Source: Beroe ovata
Taxonomy: Eukaryota > Ctenophora > Nuda > Beroida > Beroidae
Length of the DNA stretch: 64,000 nucleotides
Direction of reading: 5' to 3'
Assembly: GCA_946803715.1 (NCBI GenBank)
Contig: CAMPET010000066.1
Span: forward strand, 144,828-208,827
The position numbers were made by a program, and so were the translations under genes. Under the pieces are notes generated by a model. The model was not told the origin of the DNA. It did no database searches and saw nothing but the letters and a program-made list of their open reading frames with translations. Of the stretch, positions 23,001-35,700 are shown one piece after another (positions within the stretch are counted from its first letter, which is position 1; each line of letters starts with the position of its first letter).

Positions 23001-26000
23001 GACTGGGCGTGAGTAGCAATGCTAGATTGTATTGACCACGTTACCCTTGTTCACAATAATCAGTCAGTAATCTTCATCCACTACCTAGTATTTGTTCCCA
23101 ATACTATTCTCACAACAGCGGTGACACGGGTTCCACAATTGGGGCTATTCTTGCCGACATGATACTCGGGATGAAGGAATCTCCTACTCTTCTCCCCAAC
23201 ACGCCTACACACGACCCACCCTTCCCCAACTATGATGCGTTGCAGTTCAGAGAAACGAGGACAGTCCATATTGCGGGTTTGTCACCGTGTTACCAGTTGT
23301 CACCGTGTTGCCAGTTGTCACCGTGTTGCCAGCTGTCACCGTGTTGCCAGTTGTCACCATGTTGCCAGCTGTCACCAATCTCCATACTGTCAGCTGTCAC
23401 CGTCGGTTTTCACTATGTACTTCAGGAGGGACAGCTGATAAAAACAAACCTGCCGTCACCCTAAACTCTGACCTCCTTGATCAAATAGTGGAGATAGTCC
23501 AGGAAATAACAATGAAACTGTCAGCTAGCAACTCTCACGATCTCCTCATACTATACTGTACTGTGGTGCATTCCATGATATCCAGACTGGAGAAAGAGGC
23601 ACAGAAACACGGCATATCTGAGACACTAATAGTTGGTGTGAAACAAAAGTTTGACTTCACGACCCATGTGAGAATTATTCGGAAGAATTTTCGACACACA
23701 TCGCATGTCCGCATCAAATTGTCTAGAATTCCCCCCACTTTTCAGTTTCTGTTTACAATATCCCACCACCATATTTCCAGTATTTGAAGAATATCCCCCT
23801 ATCGAGTGATATGTACCCTGTTATATTGGAGCTGGCTAAAGTGGCTACCGTCGATCTACCGATATCATGGACCACACATTTCCTATCCGCCATCAAAGGT
23901 AAAAACAGATAACAGATATGAAAACCCCAATAACGGAAGACCATATACATTCGATGACATATCAATATAGCTGCCAACTGGAGAGCCTCTCTTGTGACTT
24001 GTCCTCATCTCGTGACCTCGTGACCTCAGTTGGGGGTGAGAGTGCGAGTGTGGATATGGAGGATGGTAACACAACATCCCTGTGGGGAGATCGTGACCTA
24101 GGCGAGGATTTACCCTCAACGTGCGTGCCCACGCAGCTAACTACTACACAGGTATGTTGCAAACTTGTTCAGCTGTGACACTGACAGTGCTGTACAGTTA
24201 GTGGTAAGCTGCATATAGTTGTATGATACAGCAGCTCAGGGGTTGACACCCCCCTCTCACCCTCTCTCTCTCTCCATTGTAGTACGCCCTAACTGAAGAG
24301 AGTAACTCCCTCGACTCGTGCTACAGTGACCCAGACTCGGAACGGAGGCGACCGATCCTGGAAATCCTGATCACGTGGTGTAGTTCTGTTCCCATAGCAA
24401 CCGCGGAGATACTCAATGTTCTACAGGTAGTAATACCACTTGTATCCATGGTGTCACCTGGTAATCGTTTGCATCGTCTGCGACGAAAATGAGAGAGTGG
24501 TCGATACAATCTCTTATCACCCCTTCTTCTGTACTTATACTCTCGAAATGTGTCTCCACAACATTGTACTCTCAGGGTTTAGTACACCAGTACCATGGTG
24601 ATAGGGCATGGGCAACATCCATTATATACATCCTCAAGATGCTTGCCCCACTCACTCCTTCCCTGCCCATTCGATACGTGGAACTGCTACCTGAGATAGC
24701 TCGGTGAGTAGCTGTCAACATGACAACAAGTCACCCTGACAACACCCTGTCACCATGACGTGTTACCCTGTCACCCTGACATGTTACCTTGTCACCATGA
24801 CATGTTACCCTGACAACACCCCGTCACCATGACATCACATAAAGTGAACATCCCCTCCCTCTCAGGATGATTCTGGAGTCGTATCACAAAGAGGAAATAC
24901 GTTGCAGTGAAGTTTTGAGCAGTGTTGCTGTGATCCTATCCTGTGTTAACCCTGATCACCACTACAACGCTATCAACTACATTCTACGGGAGATACTCCT
25001 CAAATTCTGGTGAGATGCATGTATCCCCGTAGTCTTGTTTATTAGCTCCATATAGGAATTACCGTAGTAGTTATTACTGCTGTATCCAGGAAATGTGTGA
25101 ACCACGATAACCTTCTTTGTTACTGTGTGCATTTTCGACTATGCAACATAATGTTGTGTAACTCCAGATACTCTACAACCACATCTATTGAGCAATTGCT
25201 ATGACCATCGAACAGTTAGCGACGATCACCCATTCGCAGTCAACCACACATCCACTGTCGAGACCACACATCCACTGTCGACCACACAACCACTGTCGAC
25301 CACACAACCACTGTTGACCACACATCCTCTGTNCACACATCCACTGTTGACCACACATCCACTGTTGACCACACATCCTCTGTCGAGACCACACAACCAC
25401 TGTCGACCACACATCCACTGTCGACCACACAACCACTGTTGACCACGTCTTGTTCACAGGGGATTGTACGAGGGAGGGAAGATGCATCACGCGTGTCGTA
25501 TCCCATTCCTACACTGTATCTCACAACTCCTGGCAAGGGATACACTGTCTGGCTGTGTTGGGGATACTATCACACCACTCGATATACTCTGCTCCATGAT
25601 TACTGATGAGGTAGGAATGCTGACGTGAAATTTGACTAATATGACTGCTGATAATTTAGTGTTCTATGACTGTGATGAGAGAGAAATTTTGCGGCTGGAA
25701 AAAAGACGAAGAGAGACAATATCGGTGGAACCATGATTGGCGGTCGGAATGAACTTTTATTACTAACAATCATCACAGATACCCGCCGTTCGAACACTTG
25801 TGGTTAGCATACTGGAGGGACTGTACAACAAATACAACATAGAGAGACAATTACAATTGTTCAGCAGATTCAACGATATCCTCATGGAAATGTCACAGGT
25901 ATTTACAATATTAGTACGGTAAAGCAATCATCCTTTTCAAATAGTAGAAGGGAAGACTATGAAGGGTCAATTTAAGCGCCTACAAACGATTTGGGTCGAT

Positions 26001-26665
26001 TTCCGGTGACTCACTAGCCACTGCCTTTAATAGGGAAGGAAATTAGCTTGAAATTTTCCCAAATTTCCGAAGATATACAGTCTATTCTCACGTGATATTC
26101 ACAGGATGAAGATGGCTGCTCCATCCCGTCTGCCGCCAGACTCCATCTCCTATTCCTAGTATCGTGTATGAAGCAGTGTCCGTCACTGCAGCTCCCTGCC
26201 CTCTGCAATATCACTACTCTCGCTGGGAGGGGTAAAACTAGACAAACTTGCACCAAGGTATGTGTGTTACGTGCAGGTTCTCTCTATAATCGCTACGGGC
26301 TACCTCGACAGGGGCGTTTATAAGAATTCCCCGTGTGCCGCACTTCGTTTGCGGGAGATCACTTGGCGGGGGAAATAATTTCACTCCCTTTTCGCGACAT
26401 TTGCCCAGTGCCCTCTTGTTATTTGGGCCTTACCAGAGGTACTATTGAGACATTTCGACACTGAGACTCATCCAAATGGACAATAAAGTCACACATCCGT
26501 CAGGCTCTGCTGAACGTGTCCCATTCTCTACACTACACCTCTCCCCGTGACATATTCACTGAGTTCTGTGAGAAGCTGCTCTTCCAGTGGTTGCACCACC
26601 CAGCCAACCCCATAACCGAGTTCCCGGCTACGATATTCGGATTTCCTTCTATCCGAGACTTTTTC

Positions 26666-26705
<40 letters not shown>

Positions 26706-29700
26706 CGGAACATCCCCCTCACCCTCCTCCAATGAAAAACACAGGGAGGAAAGTGGTGCTGTCTGTTTGGCACTACTGATATGCGGTCAATACGACCAGT
26801 TACCACATGTGTTCACCATCCTTGACACTACACCGGCTGATTTGTTGCCACTGATTTGTACACACATACTGGGAGGAGTGCTACCAATGGTCGTGTCATC
26901 CGACAGCGAGTGAGTTACACATTCACTGATGCTACAAGTTTTGTTAGTATAGTATGGTCAGTCCCGTTCCTCTTCATTCAGTTCTTTAGCAAACATCATG
27001 ATCTAATCGAAAAGTAGATACTCGATGATTTTGATCAGGAAGTTTCACTTTGAAATGATTGATTTCCTCGTAGTGAGAGGAGCTGTGTGGAAAAGGTGTT
27101 TGGGTATCTGAACAAGGAAGCGGGACAGAAGGTTGTCACAGATTGTCTGAAGCGAGACATTGACAAGATTGTCAGCAGTTTGGTCCTCAGGATGCATGAT
27201 GCTGAGCACGGGGGAAAATATGCCACTTATTCGAGGTATGGTAGGAGATTTTCTGTGATGTATTTGGAATACGATTCGGTACTTCGGGCTGGTTGAGTAG
27301 AGGGTAGTAAGAATAGTCTTATTCTCGTGCACTAAATCAGGTGCAGATAGGAAATCAGTGCGCATATTTTCCGTTTCTTCCCACTAACTTTTGATTTTAC
27401 AACTCCCGATCACACATTTTCTGTTTAGGGCGGGCCACGTGCGATTTAAACACCCGGAGTACAGCTCCAAGTCTGTCGTGAAGTGTATCGGGTATATCAG
27501 AGAGCAGATGGGAGACCAAAGAAAACCAGGACCCTTCAAACTACTGCAAATCTCAATGGTAAAGAACTGAATTTCACGAAATTCAAATTGCTGTTTCATT
27601 TATCAAAGAAAATCACACACATGATATGTTTCAGGGTGGAGTCCAATCTTCACTTCTTAACGTATATGAGGTCTTCCACCGATCCAAAAACTTCTTCATA
27701 AGGCAGTCAGCGCTTGTATCGTATAAGGTAAGGTTTGTGATTGTGTGTGTATGATTGGGTTCCCTGAGCGCATGCTGCAAAGCTATATCTAGGTACGGGT
27801 TTATTTTACACGTGTACCTCAACTATTTCAGTTCCTAGTGGAACTACTTCTGGAAGATCCGCACAACAACATGAAGAGCAGTGGTGATTGGTGCTACATA
27901 TCCCGTGTCATAGTGGACACAATGTCCACCATCCTACACTCTATACTTCCCAGCGCCACCCACCAGTCTGCACCAGACTCTTCTCTCGTCACTCTATGTC
28001 TGGGAATACTGCACGCGTTGTTGTCTGTGCTGCCTAACTCCTACTCTATCCTCGGTCACGTGATAACTGATCTCGTTACCAACTTGGCAGCATGTGCCTC
28101 ACAGATCCCCCAAACAGCCACCCTGGTGGGAGATATATTGACATTGCTCCTAAAAACGTGCGACTCTCCCCACTGGTTGCCTTTCGTCACGTTTGACACA
28201 GATGAACTCAATAACGTGTATCACAAGTACACGTCACTGCCAATCAAATCGGATGATGTTCAGACCACTGTTCGTAACGTGTCGGGAGCATACTGGTACC
28301 TGTCCGGACCACGTGATCACTTAATGACATCACTGTCCAGTGACGTGGCAACTCCGCCTGTCAGTGATGTCATGTTAACAGTCGGTCGTCATGGAGATGA
28401 TGATCGAGTTGTCAACACTGCTGTTAACACTCTGCTGCAGTCTGATGATAGCACAGCGTGGGAGTTGCTGGGTAAATTAGACCACATCACGGACCTGGAC
28501 ATTGGACTTATCGACACTGTCGATAATCCAGGTACGTTTCTCGCGCGCGTTGCACTTGCAGCGATTGACCAAGAGGAGCCCAGATAGCTTCCATTGGAAT
28601 TGAGAAACCCCTTATCAATAAAACAGTTCTATGAAAACTGGAATTATTCTCTAAATAGTAAATACATCATTGTTGATATCATGCATAGATTACACATACA
28701 GTTCTCATACATTGTCTCTCTGCAGAGATAAGATCCCAGTATTGGAGGGAGTTATCCGAATGTCAGCCCGATCAGATAGAATACTGTGGGATAATATCCG
28801 ACGCACTCCAACCCTTCCTATTCGACACAGAGTAAGTTACTCCACTACCTCCCCATTTACCAGTAGAATGGGAGGTCGTCGTCTCTTCATTTCCACCTCC
28901 TCTATCCTCTTCCTACCCCTCTTCCTGAATGCTCGTCTGAACGCCCTCGTGATGCCACCCTCGTCCGCCTCGATGAGCCGTGGTGGCTCCTCACCGTCTG
29001 ATGCCGGATTACTGCTGTACCCAGGGAATGTGGCGTTCACACTGTCCTGTAGCAGTTGGCATGGTAACCGGTCTGCCAGGAGCGCGTACAGTTGTATCAG
29101 CACCTCTGCGAGCAGTTTGGGCTGGATGTTGTAAGCCATGATGTCCATGACGAACCTCAGGGAGGGTCCTCGTGTGAGGTAGAGTCGTGAGAAGCTGTCT
29201 ACAGCAGGGCTCCTCTCTAACGAGGAGTTCATCAGGAACTTGCTCAACATGAATCGGGGCACGAATATCTTGAGTAGTGTTAGGAGGACGGCGATAATGT
29301 TGACAATGAGATTAATGAACAGGAGTAGCCAGAATGCTAGGAACACATACTGGTTGACAACGTTGAGTGAGAGCATGCACATGCCCTGTTCCTCCTCTAG
29401 CCCAGTTGTTCCGTACCGCTTCACCTCACACGCCACCACCTTTGGGAACAGCTTCTCCTGGATTACGCTCTGCACGTTGTTCAGCATCGAGTCAGTCTCC
29501 CATAGCAACCCGTACTTTGCAAAGGAGCCGAGTTTGAACATACTGGCCGTGAGGTAGAATATGAATAGCACATTCCCCAGATACAGACACTTCACTGCTA
29601 GTTCCACCATGGCCAGGCCATGCCTCACCATGAACAACGAGTAGGCTGAGTGGTGGGACAGCGCCTCAGGGGAGTTGAGATACAACCACACGGACCCTCT

Positions 29701-32700
29701 CTTTATCATCTCCCTCTTCTCAAACCCATCCTCCACCGGGTTCTGTAGCATGGCAACGACCATCTTGACCTGGTCGAAACCCCACAGTTTGTAGAACCTA
29801 TACGGGAGATGGTACATGACGGACAACATCCAGAAATAGAACATGGTGAACGGATACCAAGTGTGGTATATCCGTGTCAGGGGTTTAATTTCGTGGGCTG
29901 GTGGACACTTGATCCTCCCTCCCGAATACAGCTCATACTCCATACACGCGGGGATGTCCTCAGGGATCAGTCCCGGGTAGGGACTAGCTCTGTTACTCGT
30001 GGCATACGCCTCCTTGATCGTGTACATGCCGTTACTCCAGCACCAGTCCTCCGCAAAGCGTAACCAATCCTCGGACCCGGAACTGAACCCGTCACACGAG
30101 ATTACCGGTCCACCCACCACTATCTGCCTGATTGTGATGATTACAGCGAATGTAAGACTCGAGTAGAACATGAACACCCGGTTAAATTGACTGAAGAAAT
30201 CGTCGATGTTCACCGATTTGACTGGGGCTGTGACCTTGTTTATTATCGGGAATAGGACATCCATATCCGGATATCTGTGCTACACTCTACTCTGTTAGGA
30301 TAAATTGTTAGGAACCAGTTTGAGTAAAAAAGATGGAAAATACTCACAAATGTTAGAAATGGAAACACAACATCGCTTGACTTTTCTCAGCGATACAACG
30401 CCGCTCTCTCACTCTCTTGCATGTTGATCATCTGCACTACTATACACAATAATGCTTGTTCTGGAAGCAATTCAAAAACAGGAATGATGTTATCGAAAAC
30501 ATGGCAAGCTCCTTCGAAAACTACTCAACTGAATAGTAACCCTCCCTCCATTTTCGTGGCTATCCTCTCACTCAACGAGTCTCCCAATTTCCCCTCCCAG
30601 ATCATCCCCTTTCTGAATCCAACACCGATTTTCCGCCTCTGAATCTCCCCCTATCCATCACACGCTGATATCATGATATTCCCACACCCAGCCCTGATAT
30701 CCAGAGAACAGCACACCGTGTCACGAGGAACATCATGCGGACCAGCACGGGCAAGCTCTTTGTAAAGAGGTGCCTGGATGAGGAGGTGTCATATGACCAC
30801 ATTCTTCCCTTCACCCTTTATGGGACTCCCGTGAGTATGAGCCGCGCACTGCGCGCGCACACCCTGCTGACATTATTTGCTGCGCGCATCATGATCTGTG
30901 TATACCGTGCTGTAACATGGTGTGTATCATAGTGTTGCATTGTTGCAAGTGTAACCCAACTTCAGGAGAAAGTCCCAGCCCAGTCCACCATGTTACTAGA
31001 TACCATGGGTATGGAGATTCTCGAGTGCTGTCCATCGGATATCTTCCGGTATCTCCTACCAATTGCCACCCTGAAGGTATGCCGAAACTTAGATTTGGTC
31101 AACTCATAAGTATGCTCAAAACTCGTTACTCAATTTATCAAGATGATTTGTTCCGATATTATTCCAATTACAACGTATCTCTCCTCTCTCTCTTTCCAGC
31201 CGGATCTATTGAACGATGTTCTGGGTCCGGTGATACACGATCTACTGACCTCATGCCCTGACTACAAGACACGTATCAGTGAACTGTTCATCAAGGAAGT
31301 GGAAACACAACCTCATCTCAAGCATATCCAGGCAGTTAAATACCTTTCCACAAAGCCCATTGATAAGTCAGGGTATGTTATCTAGTGTATCTTACCTCCA
31401 ATTTGCGATACAATATGATGGCTAACAATGGCATTGGCAATACGTGTACTATGAATACCACCAACTATCCCACATTTCAGAGTGAGGTATAAGAACTTCA
31501 CATGGTTATCTCTTGACTGGCTGGTGATGTGTCGTGCAGCCATACAACTCAGTCAGTTCACCACTGCCCTGCTCTACTTGGAGCTATATGTGGAGGGGTA
31601 AGTGTGAGTGATGGGTCTGGAGTAGAAATAGAGTGAGGAGGAGGGTCAGTGGAGGTTCGGAGTAGACATGGGGTGAGGAGGTGAGACAAAGTGGTTGGGG
31701 GAGTGTGAGTGGAGGTGTGGTGTATATATGGAGTGAGGAGGAGGGTGAGTGGAGGTGTGGAGTGGAGTAGACATGGAGTGAGGAGGTAAGATAGAGTGGT
31801 GGGAGGAGGATAAGTGGAGGTGTGGACAGTGCGTAGACTGGTGAGTTTGAGGGCGCAGTAACGTCTATGGTAGAGAGTCAGGTGACTATGAATAGTGGGA
31901 GAGTGGGGGGGTGATATCGACAGAAATGTAGGGCTAGACGTCAGGGAGCGATGGTGAAATGTAGAGCCATGGGAATTGGGAAAATGTAGAGTAGCAGCAG
32001 AGCAGGTGTAGTTGAGTCCCTGCTGGGCACGATGACTATCATACCAAGCCCCCTCTCTCTCCGTCACAGGGTGGACGATACAGGGCAGTGTGAGCGGTCA
32101 CAGAGTCTGTGCAGTGACTCGGTCACCCAGGACATCCTACTGGAGATATTCCTCAATCTCAGATGTGATAGTGCTATTCACGGTGCGTGTGAAATATCGA
32201 TTATCGGTGGCCATCGTATAATAGGCTCCGAAATGAACAATGAACATGAACTTGAATGAATAATGTCAAGGAACAATGAACATTACTCCTCTAATTCACA
32301 AGGTATCAACCTATCATCGGAGAGTGGCAAGACGAAGGTATTCACACACCAGCACGCGTGGCCTCAACTGCTCAGCCTCAGTGATAGAACTGGGAATATG
32401 GAGGGAGTGCTATCTGCCCTCAAACACACAGCTCCTGACTTCCTCCTACCTACCTTGCTAACCACACAGCCACGGGTTAGTAGCACGTGCTGTTAACACG
32501 TTAGTAACGGACAGACACGTGTTGGATTAACACGTGTCAGGTAAATGTTTTGAGGACACTAACTAACATTGTACACACACGTGTTGTTGTACACGCAATG
32601 TGCATTGTACAATGTAGACACACGTGTACTACACACGACGCACGTGCATGACTATCACGACGTGTACCGGGTACCCCTAACATACCCCACACTATCATAG

Positions 32701-35700
32701 GTGAGTGAAGCTCACTACGAGACAGCATGGAGGAACTCTCAGTGGGAGTTAAACACGAGCACAGAACACGGTATTCATGGCAACGTGTACTCTTCTCTAC
32801 TATCCATCCAACAAGGAGCTCATCAAACTGTAATTAATAGAGAGACGCAACAATATGTCACATGATATGATGATTGATGACAATTCAGGGAATTCACCAC
32901 CATGCTCTGTAGTAGACCACCCCAATGAAGCTCTGTGCTCAATGTTGTCAGGCGCTGATGCACATCAAGGAAGCACAGATGCGATGTCGGGAGCTCAATC
33001 CTCACGAACACTTTGTCCAGATTCACCTCCTCAACGAAATATCCTCCCTTCTCAACCCACAACACCCACCGCGGTACATTGCCACATCCTTGACAATATA
33101 CACCACACTCTTGTGTGTCTGTGTCTGTGTGTGTGTGTGTGTATGTGTATGTGTTGTGCTTTGTTCAGGGAGAGCATCTCTCCCTCCCTCCAATACTTCC
33201 AAACAATGATCTAGCTACATAGAGATGGGGTGTGACTTGCGTCACTTTCAAAGTGCATGATTGGGTGCGTGAATCCGCGGACCATGTTCAATTTGGAACG
33301 AAATATCCCCAGGGATGCTCGATCGCGAGTCCTGGACTATAGCAAGTGGGAAGTGGTGTATCAGTGTCAAGCTGTCATATCCCTGATGACAAGGCAGGGA
33401 ACTATTGACACCCTCCTGAATTGTGCACGTGCCGCGCGGCACAGCAGCGAATTCCAGCCTGCTGCGCGCTTCCTCAGACAAGGTTACCGTGAAAGCTGTC
33501 AATATGATTGACATATCTACTTTGAAGCAATGTTATCGAAAGCTATTGACACCTTCTCACAGATATTTATCGTGACACATTTACATTGTCAATGATTGAC
33601 ACACTTGTCTTGACACCGCGATTCTCAGGTCTGCAACTCGAGTCCTCACCTCAGCAGAAGTTAGCACTCAAGTCAGAGCAGTGTAAGCTGGAGTGGGCGA
33701 GTGGGGAGAGGAGAGTGGCTCTCAGACTCATGGATTCTCTGCTGGCAGAGTGCCCAGATGACTGTTCGGACTACCCTGAGTTACTGATCACCAAGGCAGA
33801 CTGGCTGACTGAGACTAACACCGAGTTCCCCAGCTATATCATGGACAATTGTCTCGAGGTAATGGCTCTGTCGCAAGGGAGCTACCCCAGTTATTTGTTC
33901 ATACGCTGTGCTCGTTGCTACATGAACAGCTGTATTTGACGCTTCCCACCGGATGGTTGGTGTCTAACACTCTAACTCCCCAACGCGCAGGAAGCAGTGA
34001 CATGGTGTCAAGACCACTCTGACACCACCACACTGGGGAGTGCTCACCTGAAACTGGCACTTTTTGCTGATGAGCAACTCAAGCAACATGACCAGTATTT
34101 CGCTTCCTCAGGTACACTACCTCCTCATCTTTCATATAGGTGTCTTAATCGTAAATTCTGTTTGGTATTCTGGAAGTACAGTGTATTCCGTGCTGTAGCT
34201 CGTTGCTAACCCCTGCTAACTATGACTAAGTACGTTGCTCAACCGCCCCCCCATTTAGAGTATCAGGAGGAACTCAAAGTCCTGGAACAGACAGAAAGTG
34301 ATCTGCAACTACTCCGCAAGAACAAGCAGTCCATGAAACTGCTCGCTCAGAAGAAGCAGCTGAGCAGCTTCAACCAGCAGGTTGCCCATGACCGGAACAA
34401 GTTGAAGAAGAGACAAAGTGAGCGGGTGGAATATCTACTGACCACTGTGCGGCACTACATCTACTCGCTCAAACTGAGCTCACCCTCAAGGAGAGAGAAT
34501 GACCTCCATGTTTTCAGGTACTGAAGACGCTGGGAGCTAGATATTGGCCCGCATGCCAATTGCCTGTAGGAATAGCTATAATTCTAAATTATACGGGAAA
34601 CTAGCTAGCTGAATATCTCTTTGAATCTAGAATTTGGGCTTTAAATACTGATTATATTTCTTCAATATGAAGCTAGGTATTGATGATAGTAATTATCCAG
34701 CTGCTCATTATGCTGGTCTCTGTGCGCTCATCACCACGCCATAACCTCATCACTCCATACCCTCATCACCGTCGCTCATCACGTTCCCTCAGACTATGCC
34801 CTCCCCAATCATTCCCCATCACGTTCCCTCAGACTCTGCTCTCCCCCATCACTTCCACATCACGTTCCCTCAGACTCTGCTCTCCCCCATCACTCCCCAT
34901 CACGTTCCCTCAGACTCTGCTCTCCCCCATCACTCCCCATCACGTTCCCTCAGACTATGCTCGCTGCTGCTCGACAACACCGGTCTGGATGATCTGTGTG
35001 AGCTTGCTGTGGAGGAAGTCCCGCAGATCCCCACTCACAAGCTACTCCCGCCCATATACCAGCTAGCTGCTAGGCTCGGTGGCGCAGGGAACCTCGATCA
35101 GCTGCTACAAGACGTGAGTTGTTATATAACACGTGTTTACGTAACGTGATTTCTTAGTGTGTTATAATGGGAGTGTAAATTTGAATGACCTCAATCTGAG
35201 TTATGGGTGACATCACTTTTATCAGTTGATCAGGAATGCAGCATCGGAACATCCTTACCACGTGCTACCTACACTGTTTGCTCTGAAGAACGCGCAACTT
35301 GACTGCTCATACATCAAGGAATTGAAACCAGCAGCTGAGGAGGTGTGTGGCTGTGTGTTTGTGTGTATGTGTCTGCGTATGCCGTAAAAGTAATGAAATT
35401 AATTTGTTTTCTTGAACAAAAGTGGTTACTTCTGCGCCTCATTTTGATGCTTCTCCAATCTCCATAATAAAAAGGAAATAGGCCGTTTTATTGCCGTATT
35501 TAGTCCATGTGAAGGGCCCTGGGCCCACCTGAACGGATCCTAACATGTTACGAAACGTGTTACACTATTTCCAGGCTCGTACCAAGATCGCCGCCACTTT
35601 ATTGACCGACTTGAGAAAGGAAGAGCGGCTATGTGAGATAGTATCTGACATGGAACGAGTGACAGAAGCCTATGTGGAATGGGCAAACTACAACATCAAG

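Noticed and set aside
22509-23012. Open frames rich in Cys-Val or Thr-His through the GT/CA tract and N gap
   Set aside because: They are translations of a dinucleotide repeat; no splice or domain evidence.
21412-25446. CRISPR-like array
   Set aside because: Direct tandem units without unique spacers in an animal intron; they are minisatellites.
28670-30063. Plus-strand frames opposite the innexin
   Set aside because: Shadow frames of a well-supported antisense gene, except the ATM exon ending at 28831.
31558-32067. 169-codon minus-strand frame rich in Ser, Thr, Pro and His
   Set aside because: It lies over an intronic purine-rich minisatellite and an ATM exon; composition follows the repeat unit.
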